Origin: Scleroderma bovista
Lineage: Eukaryota; Basidiomycota; Agaricomycetes; Boletales; Sclerodermataceae
NCBI GenBank assembly: GCA_037178675.1
Contig: JAYMGJ010000675.1
Span: forward strand, 1-24,377
Direction: 5' to 3'
Length of the DNA: 24,377 bases
Every line of letters begins with the position of its first letter. The stretch's first letter is position 1. The notes under the pieces are model-generated. The model was given only the letters and a program-made list of their open reading frames with translations, was not told the DNA's origin and did not search any database. The translations under genes and the position numbers were made by a program. This document shows, in pieces, positions 9,216 through 18,628 of this stretch.

Positions 9216-10603
9216 ATGGCGTCCGCTCTCTACCAACAACAGCTCACTGAAGGCCTTTGTTTGACACAAGAAACCTTCGAGCGAGCCAAATCCATCCTAA
9301 ACCATTCCTCATTACGCACAGGCCACGGCACAGGCTTTCCTGGCAACACTGCCTCCCTCCCTGCGGTCGCAGCACACCTTGCATCTGAACAGTCCGTGTA
9401 AGCCTGATTATTTGTCGTTGACCCCCACTCGGGTATGCGTTAATGACAGGCTTGGAACGAACGAGGTCACTCTCAAAACAGCTGCAGTCTCCGCATTCGT
9501 CCAGCGACGCGTGTTCGAGGATATCCTCAAGAAGGTGCGCAAAGCCATTCAGTTCGACGATGACGACCAGGATCTCCGTGGCGCATCTGAAAACGTGACG
9601 CATACCAGAGTCTTGTCGCGTCTCATATCTCACAGGACGCGTTAGACGCGGTAGAATGGATGGAGGAGGGGGAGGAGGCGCTGCCGGGTGCGGTGATGCC
9701 TCTAACTGTATGCGTGCATTCAATGATTGCCAGCGCTCCATGACAAACAAGGAAATCGGTACAGACTACAATGTACCCTCGAAAACCCTCAAGAGCATCA
9801 CGAGCTCTCTCGACCTGCACTGCGGTGATATCGCAAACCGCATCCGCTCTGCCTTCCTTCATCAGTCGACCGGCTCATCGGCGACTCTTTCAAAGTCTTA
9901 TCCGAACACCCGTCTTCAATTACAAGCTTCCCTTGAAAAGTCACCGACTAAGTCTGCAATGAAGGGAAAGTCGCGCGAGCAAGACTTAATGCCATCTAAG
10001 ACCCCTTCTCGGAAACGCGCTGTCGCTTTCTCCCAGTCAATGCCCAATGACATGGACGACGATGTGTCCTTCCCTGCAACGCCCACCAAGAAGCGCAGGA
10101 TAGACTCTCCTGCCAAAGTTACTGCTCGGGCGGGTATAGCCACCTCCCCTAGGAAACGCACAACGAGGGTTACAGACAAAGACGCAGCTATGGCGGCGTT
10201 CCACGCAGCAATAACCGGCCAAGCCTCACACGTTTCTAGTCCAGCTTGGCCACCTCAACTTGTTCCTCCCTTGCCTCGTTTACTCAATACACACACTACC
10301 CCCGATGATGCCGATCCATCCACACCAAGACGTCCCCGCACCCTGCGCCCGTCCACATCCACCGCGAATGTAGGCTCCCCAGCGAAATCATCTGTCGCTG
10401 TCACACCCACTCGTTCTGCTCTCCAAGCTTCCGCCTCTGCTCGTCCTCGACGATGGTATTACCCTGTTTTCTTGGGTCAGCAGCAGTGGCTCGCTCGGGA
10501 CCAGAGGGTTGAGCGGATATGGGCAGATGCAGCGATACATTGCTCCAAGATAGTCGAGTTGTATGGACATCCGCTTGAGCGGTATCGGCCCGTGCTGGCG
10601 TGA
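9216..10603 (+). CDS. ORC6: Origin recognition complex subunit 6-like protein, 4 exons, about 416 aa
   Basis: Proposed exons are 9216-9397, 9450-9594, 9636-9707 and 9752-10603. Phases agree and the total is 417 codons including the stop. The first in-frame ATG before the conserved region was used. Residues about 20-60 (FERAKSIL..., then LPAVAAHLASEQ) and exon 2 (EVTLKTAAVSAFVQRRVFED...) read like the cyclin-box/TFIIB-like N-terminal fold of fungal ORC6. Exon 3 has WMEEGEEALPG and exon 4 opens with VPSKTLKSI. A long basic, Pro/Ser-rich linker with CDK-like S/T-P sites follows. Residues 364-416 (RPRRWYYPVFLGQQQWL..., ending ELYGHPLERYRP) form a compact C-terminal domain. ORC6 belongs to the complex that marks replication origins and loads MCM. 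Introns are 52, 41 and 44 nt; the third donor is uncertain (GTATGC at 9708 or GTGATG at 9693, both in phase). The family call rests on remembered similarity and is likely, not certain. Confidence 0.65.
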
Positions 10604-11249
10604 AGGGGTCATACTGTTCTTCTGACGTTGGTTTATGTTCTTAGTATATGCAATAGACTCTGCCAAGGTGTCTCGAAAGGTTGTTTGGAAAGTGAGTGTC
10701 ATATCAGGATGCCCGTCATAATCAAGTTCTATGAGTGTTACCACTTCACTGGTGCGGCCTGGCCATTACAACGCAGTTTGGCATCTTGCGGATGAATGAC
10801 GTGCAACTGCATCAGACTCTCACGGCGCTGCTATGCGCGACATATTTCAACGGGAGTGCGTCCTCGTTCGCTTGAACTCTCACTACACAGTACTTTTGTG
10901 ACACTTACCTGTAGATCGTCTCCACTCACTCGTCGACTTTACACACGATCGGGTCCAGTACTATGGGTGCCTTGAAGACCGGCCCAGAAGGCACCGGCAG
11001 GTGGTGGGTATGGCATACCCGGTGGCCTGGAGGTCTTGGAAGACGAGTGGAGGGCAGGTGTCCCCTGTAATTGCATTTATATTGTCTATTTCGTGGACTT
11101 GAACCTGGGGGGAAGTCCTACTCACTGCTACGCCATGTCGCGACTTGGCGGGTTTATTACAGCCCTACCGTACACACTTGGGTCCGAGTGTCGCATATAT
11201 CCTCGCCATACCTAGTAGGATTGGAAAGCGTGGCGAGCTGAACGCGCCA
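10604..11249. other. Convergent intergenic region, no gene seen
   Basis: This lies between the stop of the ORC6-like gene and the 3' end of the minus-strand BUB3-like pseudogene. I see no long conserved frame, RNA gene or repeat. It presumably holds the two 3' untranslated regions. Confidence 0.4.
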
Positions 11250-12491
11250 ACGGGTAGATGACAGTTTGTTATGCTCGGACTGACCTTGTCTCCCAACATC
11301 GTCGGTTGCCGCCATCCGCAACTAGAGCCCCATAAGTGACGAACGGAGCCATATATCTTGGGACGCAGCTCACCTAGGCAAGCAGGTGGATATTGTCGCA
11401 GTCGCTTTTTGACTTTGTGGTCCCAGATTGAGACAGTGCCGTCTGAGCCTGCTGATGCGAATGTGTTGTATCTGGCGGGTAGATGCGAATCGGCAGACAT
11501 GACATTGAGAAGGCGTGTGGGATATGAAAAAGAGAAAAAGGGAAAGGACGGAAACCAGCGAGTTAACCGGCCACACATGGTCTACATCGTCGATAGTCTG
11601 TGTGTGGCACTTGAACGCATATTTCTGGTCTGAACCTCTGGACTTGGGCCAAAGTATTCTACACCGATCCGGCCTTCGACAGAGCCAATCGCATAGCCTG
11701 TATCCCAATGTGCGTCAGTGTCAGTCGTCCCACTCGCCTTAAATGATAAAGTGAAGAATAGGAAAAGAGAGCACCTTTTCGTTCTGCCCATAAACTTCAA
11801 ACTACTCTCCCTCGTCTGCACAGGCTCCGCCATTTTCCTAATACCGTGTATATGAAATAGGCGATTCACCATGCCCACCACGAGTGTGTTGTTGACAAGG
11901 TCGAGGTTGTGAACGCGTTCAGGAAGGACGTGTGTTGGTATGGCACTGTCGGCGCTGGTGTTTGAAATACCAGCGGAAGCACGGCAATCCTAGAAGTTGA
12001 GCGAGAGATCCTATGAGCTGGTGATGAGCATGTCTAGGGATCAATGGGGCCCGTGGATCAGAGAGGATCAGGGCAGAGGATTGGGCATACTTTGTTCCCT
12101 TGCAAAGTTCATCACAGATCCCGCATTGGAAGGGTTCCTCAGATATATCATTCTCTCCGTCTCGAGATCGAGTCTAGCACCGTCGCGCGTGCATGTCAGC
12201 GGGAAGACAAGGAAATCGAGACATAAGTACGCACTCGCGCACTCCATCAACACCCTTGCGTCCTCTCCAAAAGCACACGCCAGTACTGCTGCTCGATGGC
12301 CAAATTTCGCTTGTTGCTGGTTTGCAGAGACATCGTAGAATTGCACGGTCTAGTATTGGTAAGTGTCGTTCCTTCCTTCCAAGAAGCGCTGCGCCAAGAC
12401 AAGACGTACCGTGTCCCATGCCGAAATGAGAGGTCAGGATGAGAAGCTGAAATGTGCACTTGGGAGATACTGTCGAATGGTAGAGGATCGT
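11250..12491 (-). pseudogene. BUB3: BUB3/RAE1-type WD40 spindle-checkpoint gene, degraded
   Basis: Read on the minus strand, consecutive pieces match BUB3. PFDSISQVHISASHPD is near 12480-12434. WDT, then after an intron (12350-12409) TVQFYDVSANQQQAKF and HRAAVLACAF. After another intron (12174-12230), LDLETERM. Then LPERVHNLDLVNNTLVVGM, IRKMAEPVQTRESSLKFM, GYAIGSVEGRIGVEYF, KYAFKCHTQTIDDVDHVWPV, and NTFASAGSDGTVSIWDHKVK about 11450-11400. BUB3 is a seven-bladed WD40 protein of the mitotic checkpoint. Lesions: TAG at 12011-12013 and at 11990-11992 replace the Trp codons of the expected SWD and FWD motifs. One-base frameshifts lie near 12430 (within HPDL-LISAWDT) and near 11625 (EVQTR to KYAFKC). 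No in-frame ATG is found at the N-terminus, and the C-terminus is weakly conserved. Intron borders are still recognisable, so this is an in situ decayed gene or unprocessed duplicate, not a retrocopy. Confidence 0.8.
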
Positions 12492-12499
12492 AGCTTGGT

Positions 12500-13425
12500 C
12501 TTTTGTGATTAATAGCATTTTGTCAACGGATTCGATATTCGATACGTGGACTCACCTGGGGCTCCAATCTGACTCTGCAGTGTGGTTGTGGAAGGTATCA
12601 CTTGATGCAGGTCAGATGGGCTGTGTAAGTCCACCGGGGAACTGAATTGCGATTCTACAAGTGTATGGTAGTACAACAAAGCGCGCCGATGGAGAGTTCA
12701 TGAGCATGGAGAGTCCTGTGTAGTGGGGGAGACGGAAGGGGACGAGAATGGGCCCTGGCGGTTGATATGAGAAACGACACCTGCGCCTTGGAGAAAAGCA
12801 CGAGCAGCGAGAAATTTCCCCTGCGTGTTGGTGAACGCCTCCGAGCCAAGGAGATCTCAGCTAGGCATCGGACTTTCAAACACCGTTGATGGCCACGATG
12901 GCTTCGTGTCGTCCAGTTCACACTCGTGAGCGGGCCAAGGTCTGAGTATTCAAATACCCTTCGCAGGGTCCAGTCATAACGACTGAGGAACATACCAGAC
13001 AAGCAGCCTTGACACTCGTACATGCCCAAGATCCTGGGTCAAACCGGGGGAGGCTTTCGGGTAACGAAGGCTCTGAATTGAAGGCGTTGCGGGGATCGGG
13101 CGACGCTCGTGCCATACTTTTCCACACGAGTTCTGGTCCCATCCCCCACCTTTGTCCGCTGAAGAGGGCGCCCTTCCCGTGCAGTATATCGTGTGGGCCA
13201 GTGGCCTGACTCAGTACTCAGCCCCCACTGATCATAGCGGAGTCGAAGGTACCCATGAACATCCTGGACTCTTGCAGACGGCATGCCGCCACTCGTCGAC
13301 AATCCCAACCCACCGATGACATACACGTTCTTCATCGACATGACTCCCATCACCAGTCTAAGCGCCGTGTAACGACGATAGAGGTAGCTAGTCTCTAACG
13401 CGGTCACACAAGAATCTTCTCAAGC
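12500..13425 (-). other. Unassigned host-like region with a weak Kelch-like fragment
   Basis: On the minus strand, about 13340-13190 reads NVYVIGGLGL followed by ARVQDVHGYLRLRYDQW. This resembles one Kelch blade (YVIGG, then a Trp preceded by a short hydrophobic strand). No further blades could be assembled, and the rest has only short frames in all directions. It may be a decayed exon upstream of the BUB3 relic, or chance. Nothing else is recognised here. Confidence 0.2.
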
Positions 13426-13664
13426 TGAAATAATCACCTGGCTGAAGGTAACTAATATTCAGGAAAAGACTGATATGTGACGACAGAGGGTATTGACTTA
13501 TATACGCTGCGGTCCAGGTACGGGTAACGAGAGTAGTACGATAATAGCGCGAGAAGAGGAACTAAGGATGAGACTAGAAGTACGAGTGAGCGACTAGAGT
13601 TAGTCCAGTAACGGGAATTGGTAATCGGAACAAATGTCTGCTGACTTATCATGGAATCCTTACA
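13426..13664 (-). repeat. Remnant LTR of a second gypsy-type element (239 bp)
   Basis: On the minus strand this starts TGTAAGGATTCC at 13664 and ends GGTGATTATTTCA at 13426, so it has the TG..CA ends of an LTR. A TATATAAG motif sits inside (complement of about 13497-13504). It is preceded by a polypurine tract, complement of 13665-13676 (GGAAGGGGGGAA). It is only remotely like the LTR at 2-307. Flanking bases (CAAGC at 13421-13425, TTCCC at 13665-13669) do not match. It is therefore the end of a truncated element, not a clean solo LTR. Confidence 0.6.
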
Positions 13665-13676
13665 TTCCCCCCTTCC
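13665..13676 (-). other. Polypurine tract of the truncated LTR element
   Basis: The minus strand reads GGAAGGGGGGAA immediately before the TG of the LTR remnant. Its core (GAAGGGGGGAA) is the same as the tract of the complete element at 8351-8361. The internal region beyond it is not recognisable as coding. Confidence 0.55.
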
Positions 13677-13689
13677 ACATAATGCACCT

Positions 13690-14650
13690 GCATTGTCCCA
13701 TACAACACGGACAGACAAAGCTGACAATTGGCCATGCTACATGGCCAGCTGAGATAGGGCCCAGCCATGGTGCATCCCCATGTCATACGAGTGGGCTAAT
13801 GGTAAGGTGTTTCACTGTGCCATATTGGTGGCTCATGGAGAGGTTGTCACCAAGTAATATTGGTGGGCTGACACACTAGTACACTAGATCAGGATATGGC
13901 CTGTGGCAATAGGACCTAATGCGGCAAGGGTGCTGCGGCATGCGGCTAGAGGACTATATGCCACAGGGTAGCTGCTACATTCAGGCCAAGGACTGCAGGG
14001 GGCTTGCTGCAGCATTTCGGCAAAAGGACGGTAGTCAATGCAGCTAACCTGTGGATGGGAGTCAATAGAAGGGCCTCTGTACCAGTGTCCCATGCTTTGC
14101 ATTTGGCTGTGGTATTGGTGTCCTGTTTCTGTCAGAGGGCCAGAGGGATAGTGTGTCCTGTGCTTTGCATTGGGCTGTACTTTTGGTGTCCCTTTCTTGT
14201 TGCAGGGCCAGCCATAGAAACAGCATCCTGTGCTTTCCAATGGGCTGCATGCATGGTGTACCTTTAAGAATACCTAGCCATGGGATTGGTGTCCCATGAC
14301 TATGAGTAGGCCCTGGAGCCAGTTTCATCTATATGTCAGGGCACACGGCAACAATAGGTACAATGTCCCATAGCATTAGGTGGGCCCTCAGAAAGGTGTT
14401 ATCTACCTATATGGGAGGGCCTTGCAGTACACTTCAAAGTGACAGGCTATGAATGTGGTGTCCCAGAGCATTAAGCAAGCCCTCCTTCTGGGGACACCTA
14501 GCTAGATGGGAAGGCCAGCAGATATGCTTCCCATTCAGTATGATCGGCCTTAATGTTTGGCCTCCCAAACACAGCAGGCCCTTAGAACTACATCCCTTGT
14601 ATAAATGTAGGGCCAGGCATCTGGTCTTCTCTAAAGTAGTGGTAAGCCAG
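13690..14650. repeat. Diverged repeats with a period of about 70 bp
   Basis: A motif of the form GTGTCCCATGCTTTGCATTG followed by GGGCTG or GGGCC recurs near 13772, 14084, 14152, 14224, 14290, 14363, 14457 and 14528, usually 66-73 bp apart. GGGCC often precedes it by about 30 bp. Reading frames crossing the region (for example 14004-14267) look like translations of repeats, not proteins. There is no evidence of a gene. Confidence 0.6.
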
Positions 14651-14687
14651 GGTGTGGCACGACACAATCAGCACTACATGGCATTGG

Positions 14688-14900
14688 CAGAACACACTGT
14701 TGGCAGCACAAGGCTGTCAGCAGAACATACTGTCAGCAGAACAAGTCTGTTGGCAGAACACAACTGCCAGCAGAACACATTGTTGGCAGAACAAGGCTGT
14801 TGGCAGAACACCACTGTTGGCAGAACAACGCTGTTGGCAGAACACTCTGTCGGCAGAACAAGGTTGTCGGCAGACTGCTGTCGGCAGAACACAACAGCAG
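14688..14900 (+). repeat. Minisatellite 1: 13 units of 14-17 bp, CAGAACAAGGCTGTTGG type
   Basis: Thirteen contiguous units add up to exactly 213 bp. Each begins CAGAACA (or CAGCACA, CAGACTG) and most end CTGTTGG, CTGTCGG or CTGTCAG. The unit joint reads GGCAGAACA. Open frames across it (both strands) are artefacts of the repeat. Confidence 0.9.
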
Positions 14901-15606
14901 CAGAATTGTTTTTTGGGCAATGTCAGATTTGAACCGACAACAGCAGCGGCACAATGTACCATCTACCAGCATAATAGAATTGGGGCATTACAAGAATGGC
15001 ACAACATAAATACTGGTAATGGCTATGCAGCTATCACCAGGTGCCACAATACCTTGCCGAGAATCACAAACATGCTGGAGTAATATCTGTGCAGCCATCA
15101 TGCTTGCATGTGCAGCAATATGGGAATGACCGTGCTGTGTGGCATTGTCGGCACGGTTGTGGACACCAGCATTTGCCACTGACATACTGGCTGGTGGCTG
15201 TGCGAATAAGTACCGCAATGATAACATTAAATTAATGATGGCCGTACCGCAATGACTGACATGCGGCATTGATCCCTTTCTCAAGCTGCGGCTGTGTTAA
15301 TTATTGTGATGGACAATGCACTGTGATAGCCAATCACAAGCAATAGAAACGCGGCCATCATGCAATATGAAATGCGGCAGTGTGGTTCATTAGCCGAATT
15401 GTCAGGACAATGATTGGTCGGACTTGTGGCTGAATTATTAACCTATATTTGATTTAGTCCACTTTGGTGTGCGACCACAATGCAAACATGTTGTGGTGTG
15501 AATGCTTATATAATACGTTGAACATCCTCCAGGCCGCACGGCAATCGGACCCAGTTCTTCCTCTCCTCAACCACTGCTTTACCATTTCTACATCCTTACA
15601 GTCTAT
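14901..15606 (+). promoter_or_regulatory. Upstream region of accessory gene 1, with TATA box at 15506-15514
   Basis: No gene is seen. TTATATAAT at 15506-15514 lies about 95 bp before the ATG at 15607 and is the best promoter candidate. Short words ATGCGGCA and TACCGCAATGA recur at 15210-15380. GTCAGATTTGAACCGAC (14922-14938) could form a 5-bp stem and 7-nt loop like a tRNA T-arm on the minus strand, but no complete tRNA can be drawn. Confidence 0.45.
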
Positions 15607-17560
15607 ATGGCAACTTCAGAAGGTTCTCAGTTTGTCTCTGCCTCATCCGTTCAAGAGGACGTGTCAACGGCTACGTCCCTCACTGCAGAAGAAGTCGTCG
15701 CCCAGGCCGCTGAAATAATTCAAGGCCGGATTGATGGCTTGAGAAGCACACGGGAGAAGGGTGTATGGTCGGAAGCAGTGTCAACTATCTGGGCCCAGGT
15801 GGTGCGTGGCAAATTTATCTGCAATCAATCAACTCATTGATTAGGATATGATAGCGCTGGGTCGAGAATGTCCTGCAGGAGTTACCTGCAGGATTCATTA
15901 TACCGACTATCATCGTTGCTGCCGACCAGTTTATGGAGGCGCCAGAGGTGATCCTGTTGACAGGGAAGTGGCCTCACTTCCCGGACATCGTTAACGCCAC
16001 GGACCACGATATCCGGGACCATCCCTGGTTCCAACTAGGCAAGCCACAGAAGAAGGTGGACAAGGGAAAGAGGAGAGCGGTAGAGCCGTCAGGGAACAAT
16101 GCAGTGGCAGGACCATCGGGGGTAAAGGAGACAGAGGTGCAAGGCAGTCGTGGCCAAGTAGGTGAGCCCAGCAAAACTGAGGACTCACAAGCAGTGCCAG
16201 AAGGAAGCCGTGCCATTGAGGATGATGAGGTGCCTAGGGGCCGCAGTCGCAGTCGCAAGCCGAGGAAGCGTGCCCAATCCGTCACAACGATCAACAGCGA
16301 CGGTGACGATGAAGAAGGCTCATCGCAACCATGGCCAAAGCAACCAAGGCCAAACGTTCGCGACATGCAGACACCAGACGCAGGCTATGAGTGGGTGGAT
16401 GACAAGGATCGCTGCATCAAGTGCGTACAGCGAGATTGACGGTGTGCAGCGAACCCAGGCCATGCTTGCTGGCAATGTTGCTGCAGCAAGATTGCATGCA
16501 GTATGATGACGGCAGTCAGAGCGAGGTCAAGGTCACGTTCACAAACACCGAGGAAACCTGCACCGCGTCGGCATTCACCATCTGCGCCCTCAACACTCAA
16601 CTGAGGAAGGTCACAGTGTGCAAAAAGCCAACGTCAGACCCCAGCACCAGCAGCGGCCAATCTGCCCAGGAAACCAAGTAAGTCGTTCATTATTCGAACA
16701 ATTTAATATTATTTCTATCGATATTCCATCCAGTTTTTGATGGGGTACTGATCATACTCCAGCATGGCTAGGGAAGACATCGAGGACGGCAAGTCCATCG
16801 TCAACGGCCGCCGGCAGTGGCATGAACCCTCCCACAACACCGGGAGACAGTACAAATACGTCAAATATACAAGATCTCGAGGAGGAGGTTGTCCGTTTGA
16901 GGGAAAAGCAGGCCGAAACAGAATGAAAGGTGGACGAAGCGAATGCAAGATTGGCCGTCGCGCTTGGAGAAGTCGCCAGCTTACGGCAGGTGGTTGAAGC
17001 GATGCGGGAACAGCTGTTCCCAACACCATCCCATCTTCAACGTCCGGCATCGTGGCAGGCATTCGCACTGACACAGCCGGCATCTGACTCAACATGTCCC
17101 AAGGTCTTGCAGTGCACTCACCCCAGTCCGCCAAGCCCGTTGGCACTAGCGCCTACCACAATGCTGGAAGAAATGGCATCGTCCAACAATCCGTCCCGAC
17201 ATGGCTCGAGCGAGCCGACCGGCACCCATGGTATGCAGGTTGCGCTGCGCAACAATGCCTCAAGTCTGGAGGTGGCAACTCCAGGCTTGGTCGATGAAAG
17301 GGGTGCCAGCAAGCCCACCAGTGATAGCTATGACTGGGCCCCACCACAAGGTAAGTCTGTCAATTACCAAGCCATGTGCTACTGATCACAAGATTGTGTT
17401 GTTGACAGCGATTTGTGATGAAGTGGCCACAACCATAGAGACCGGCAATATTCCGGCAATCGAGGTCAGCCCGCCGGAAGATGGAGATGTTGGGCCGGCA
17501 TCCGATATGGAGATTGGGAGTTTCGATGCTGATGCCGGTTTGCAAATGGAAACGGACTAA
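15607..17560 (+). pseudogene. Transposon accessory gene 1: Cys-cluster and coiled-coil protein, three internal TGA
   Basis: Exons 15607-15801, 15855-16677, 16763-17350 and 17409-17560 join in phase (586 codons including stop). Residues 66-115 contain NVLQELPAGFIIPTIIVAAD and a KWPHFPDIV segment. 150-245 is a charged, Ser/Arg-rich region with likely nuclear signals. 252-280 is a cysteine cluster (C252, C255, C262, C270, C273-275, C280). 379-420 is a coiled coil (DLEEEVVRLREKQ, later VALGEVASLRQVVEAMREQL). A Pro/Ser-rich region and an acidic tail follow. TGA stops fall at 16437 (codon 260, inside the Cys cluster), 16602 (codon 315) and 16924 (codon 394, inside the coiled coil). Typical protein sequence continues in frame after each. 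Similar Cys-cluster proteins accompany transposons in mushrooms as I recall; the function is unknown, and DNA binding is a guess. Confidence 0.65.
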
Positions 17561-17763
17561 TTTTCTTTTATCATACCTACGTCTTTTGTACAATTTCCGC
17601 TTCCTATTCCATGTATACCATATACATCACATTGTAAAGTATATTTATGCATGTAGAGTTGTCCTTGTGAATCATTGACACAGCCTGAGAACTCTGTCAG
17701 AGACATGCCAGTAATGGTCTCAACCACAGCCATGAATGCATTGCCAATATGTCGCCGGCACAT

Positions 17764-18340
17764 CCCAAATTTACCTGTGGAGTAACTTTTCAACGTTACT
17801 GATATACATGAATACCAAGAGCAGGCTAGATATGTCCTACAGATGTAACTATAATTGCCATGTATGGCGGCATCAAGTATTGGAAGGAGCAACATACTTT
17901 TAATCCACTGGCACAACACAATCAGCAGAACATACAAGGGAGAACATACACTTGGCACTGCATCGGCACATACAATCGGCATACAATCGGCACAACCATC
18001 GGCGGCATTACATCCATGCCGCTGCAACAGTGATCAGCACTTGCATAACATTGGCACTTGCAAACCATTCGCACAAGACACTATCGGCACAGCAACATCG
18101 GCACAACATACCATCGGCACAACATACCATCGGCACAACATACCATCGGCACAACATACCATCGGCACAACATACCATCGGCACATCACACTTGTGACAC
18201 AGCACACTATTGGCACTATGTACATGATACTATCCCAATCTTTCTCCGGCAAATGCAAGATTTACCTTTGCAGTAATTCTTCGATGTTACTGATATACAT
18301 AAATAGCAAGAGTATCTATAATTGCCGTGGATGGCGGCAT
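17764..18340 (+). repeat. Direct duplication of a module of about 90-110 bp (17764-17873 and 18254-18340)
   Basis: AAATTTACCTGTGGAGTAAC...ACGTTACTGATATACATGAATACCAAGAG (17769-17821) returns as GATTTACCTTTGCAGTAATT...ATGTTACTGATATACATAAATAGCAAGAG (18259-18312). CTATAATTGCCATGTATGGC (17849-) returns as CTATAATTGCCGTGGATGGC (18316-). The copies lie in the same orientation on either side of minisatellite 2. Differences include CG/TG and CG/CA pairs. Confidence 0.7.
17908..18230 (+). repeat. Minisatellite 2: 16-bp units CATCGGCACAACATAC
   Basis: Five perfect 16-bp units occupy 18096-18175. Degenerate units on both sides (CATCGGCACATACA, AATCGGCACAACC, CTATCGGCACAGCAA, CATCGGCACATCACAC) extend the array. 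The joint GGCACAACA matches the GGCAGAACA core of minisatellite 1. Confidence 0.9.
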
Positions 18341-18404
18341 TACGTGTTGATTGAGGTAACATACTGTAATCAGCATAGCATTCCATTGGAACATGCATAC
18401 AGTA

Positions 18405-18513
18405 GACAATCGGCACACACCCCAGTGGCAGGACATACATTTGTAATACCATCAGCACTTGTATAACATCGGCACTTGCTGATACCTTTGGCACAACACA
18501 CTATCAGCAAATC
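18405..18513 (+). repeat. Degenerate copies of the GGCACAACA repeat before accessory gene 2
   Basis: Words AATCGGCACACAC, CCATCAGCACTTG, ACATCGGCACTTG and CTTTGGCACAACACACTATCAG recur at intervals of about 16-40 bp, ending about 115 bp before the ATG at 18629. They look like decayed members of minisatellite 2. Confidence 0.6.
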
Positions 18514-18536
18514 TTTCCAGTGGTGAGATAAATGAA

Positions 18537-18565
18537 CTATATATGGAAACCATTATTATATAATC
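18537..18565 (+). promoter_or_regulatory. TATA-like sites upstream of accessory gene 2
   Basis: CTATATATGG (from about 18538) and TTATATAAT (about 18557-18565) lie 65-90 bp before the ATG at 18629. The second closely matches the TATA box found at the same distance range before accessory gene 1. Confidence 0.4.
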
Positions 18566-18628
18566 ATTCAATTGTGATTTCCATTCCACGTCAATTCCAT
18601 CTTGTCAACTTGCATCTTTGCTACCGCT

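Noticed and set aside
12655..13029. Separate minus-strand gene upstream of the BUB3 relic
   Set aside because: The frame is open but composition is nondescript; no motif, no splice partners and no clear start were found.
13426..13664. Solo LTR with target duplication
   Set aside because: The flanking 5-mers differ and a polypurine tract adjoins one side, so internal sequence was once attached there.
14453..14932. Long frame through minisatellite 1 (and similar Cys-rich frames on the minus strand)
   Set aside because: The translation is only the 16-17-bp repeat read in three phases; no start context or conserved part.
14922..15010. Complete tRNA gene
   Set aside because: No matching 5' acceptor strand, anticodon arm or correct A-box to B-box distance could be drawn.
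18096..18175. CRISPR-like array of five perfect repeats
   Set aside because: Units are directly contiguous with no spacers, and the genome is eukaryotic.
17855..18466. 203-aa His/Thr-rich frame across minisatellite 2
   Set aside because: Artefact of the 16-bp CATCGGCACAACATAC repeat; all three frames are open over it.
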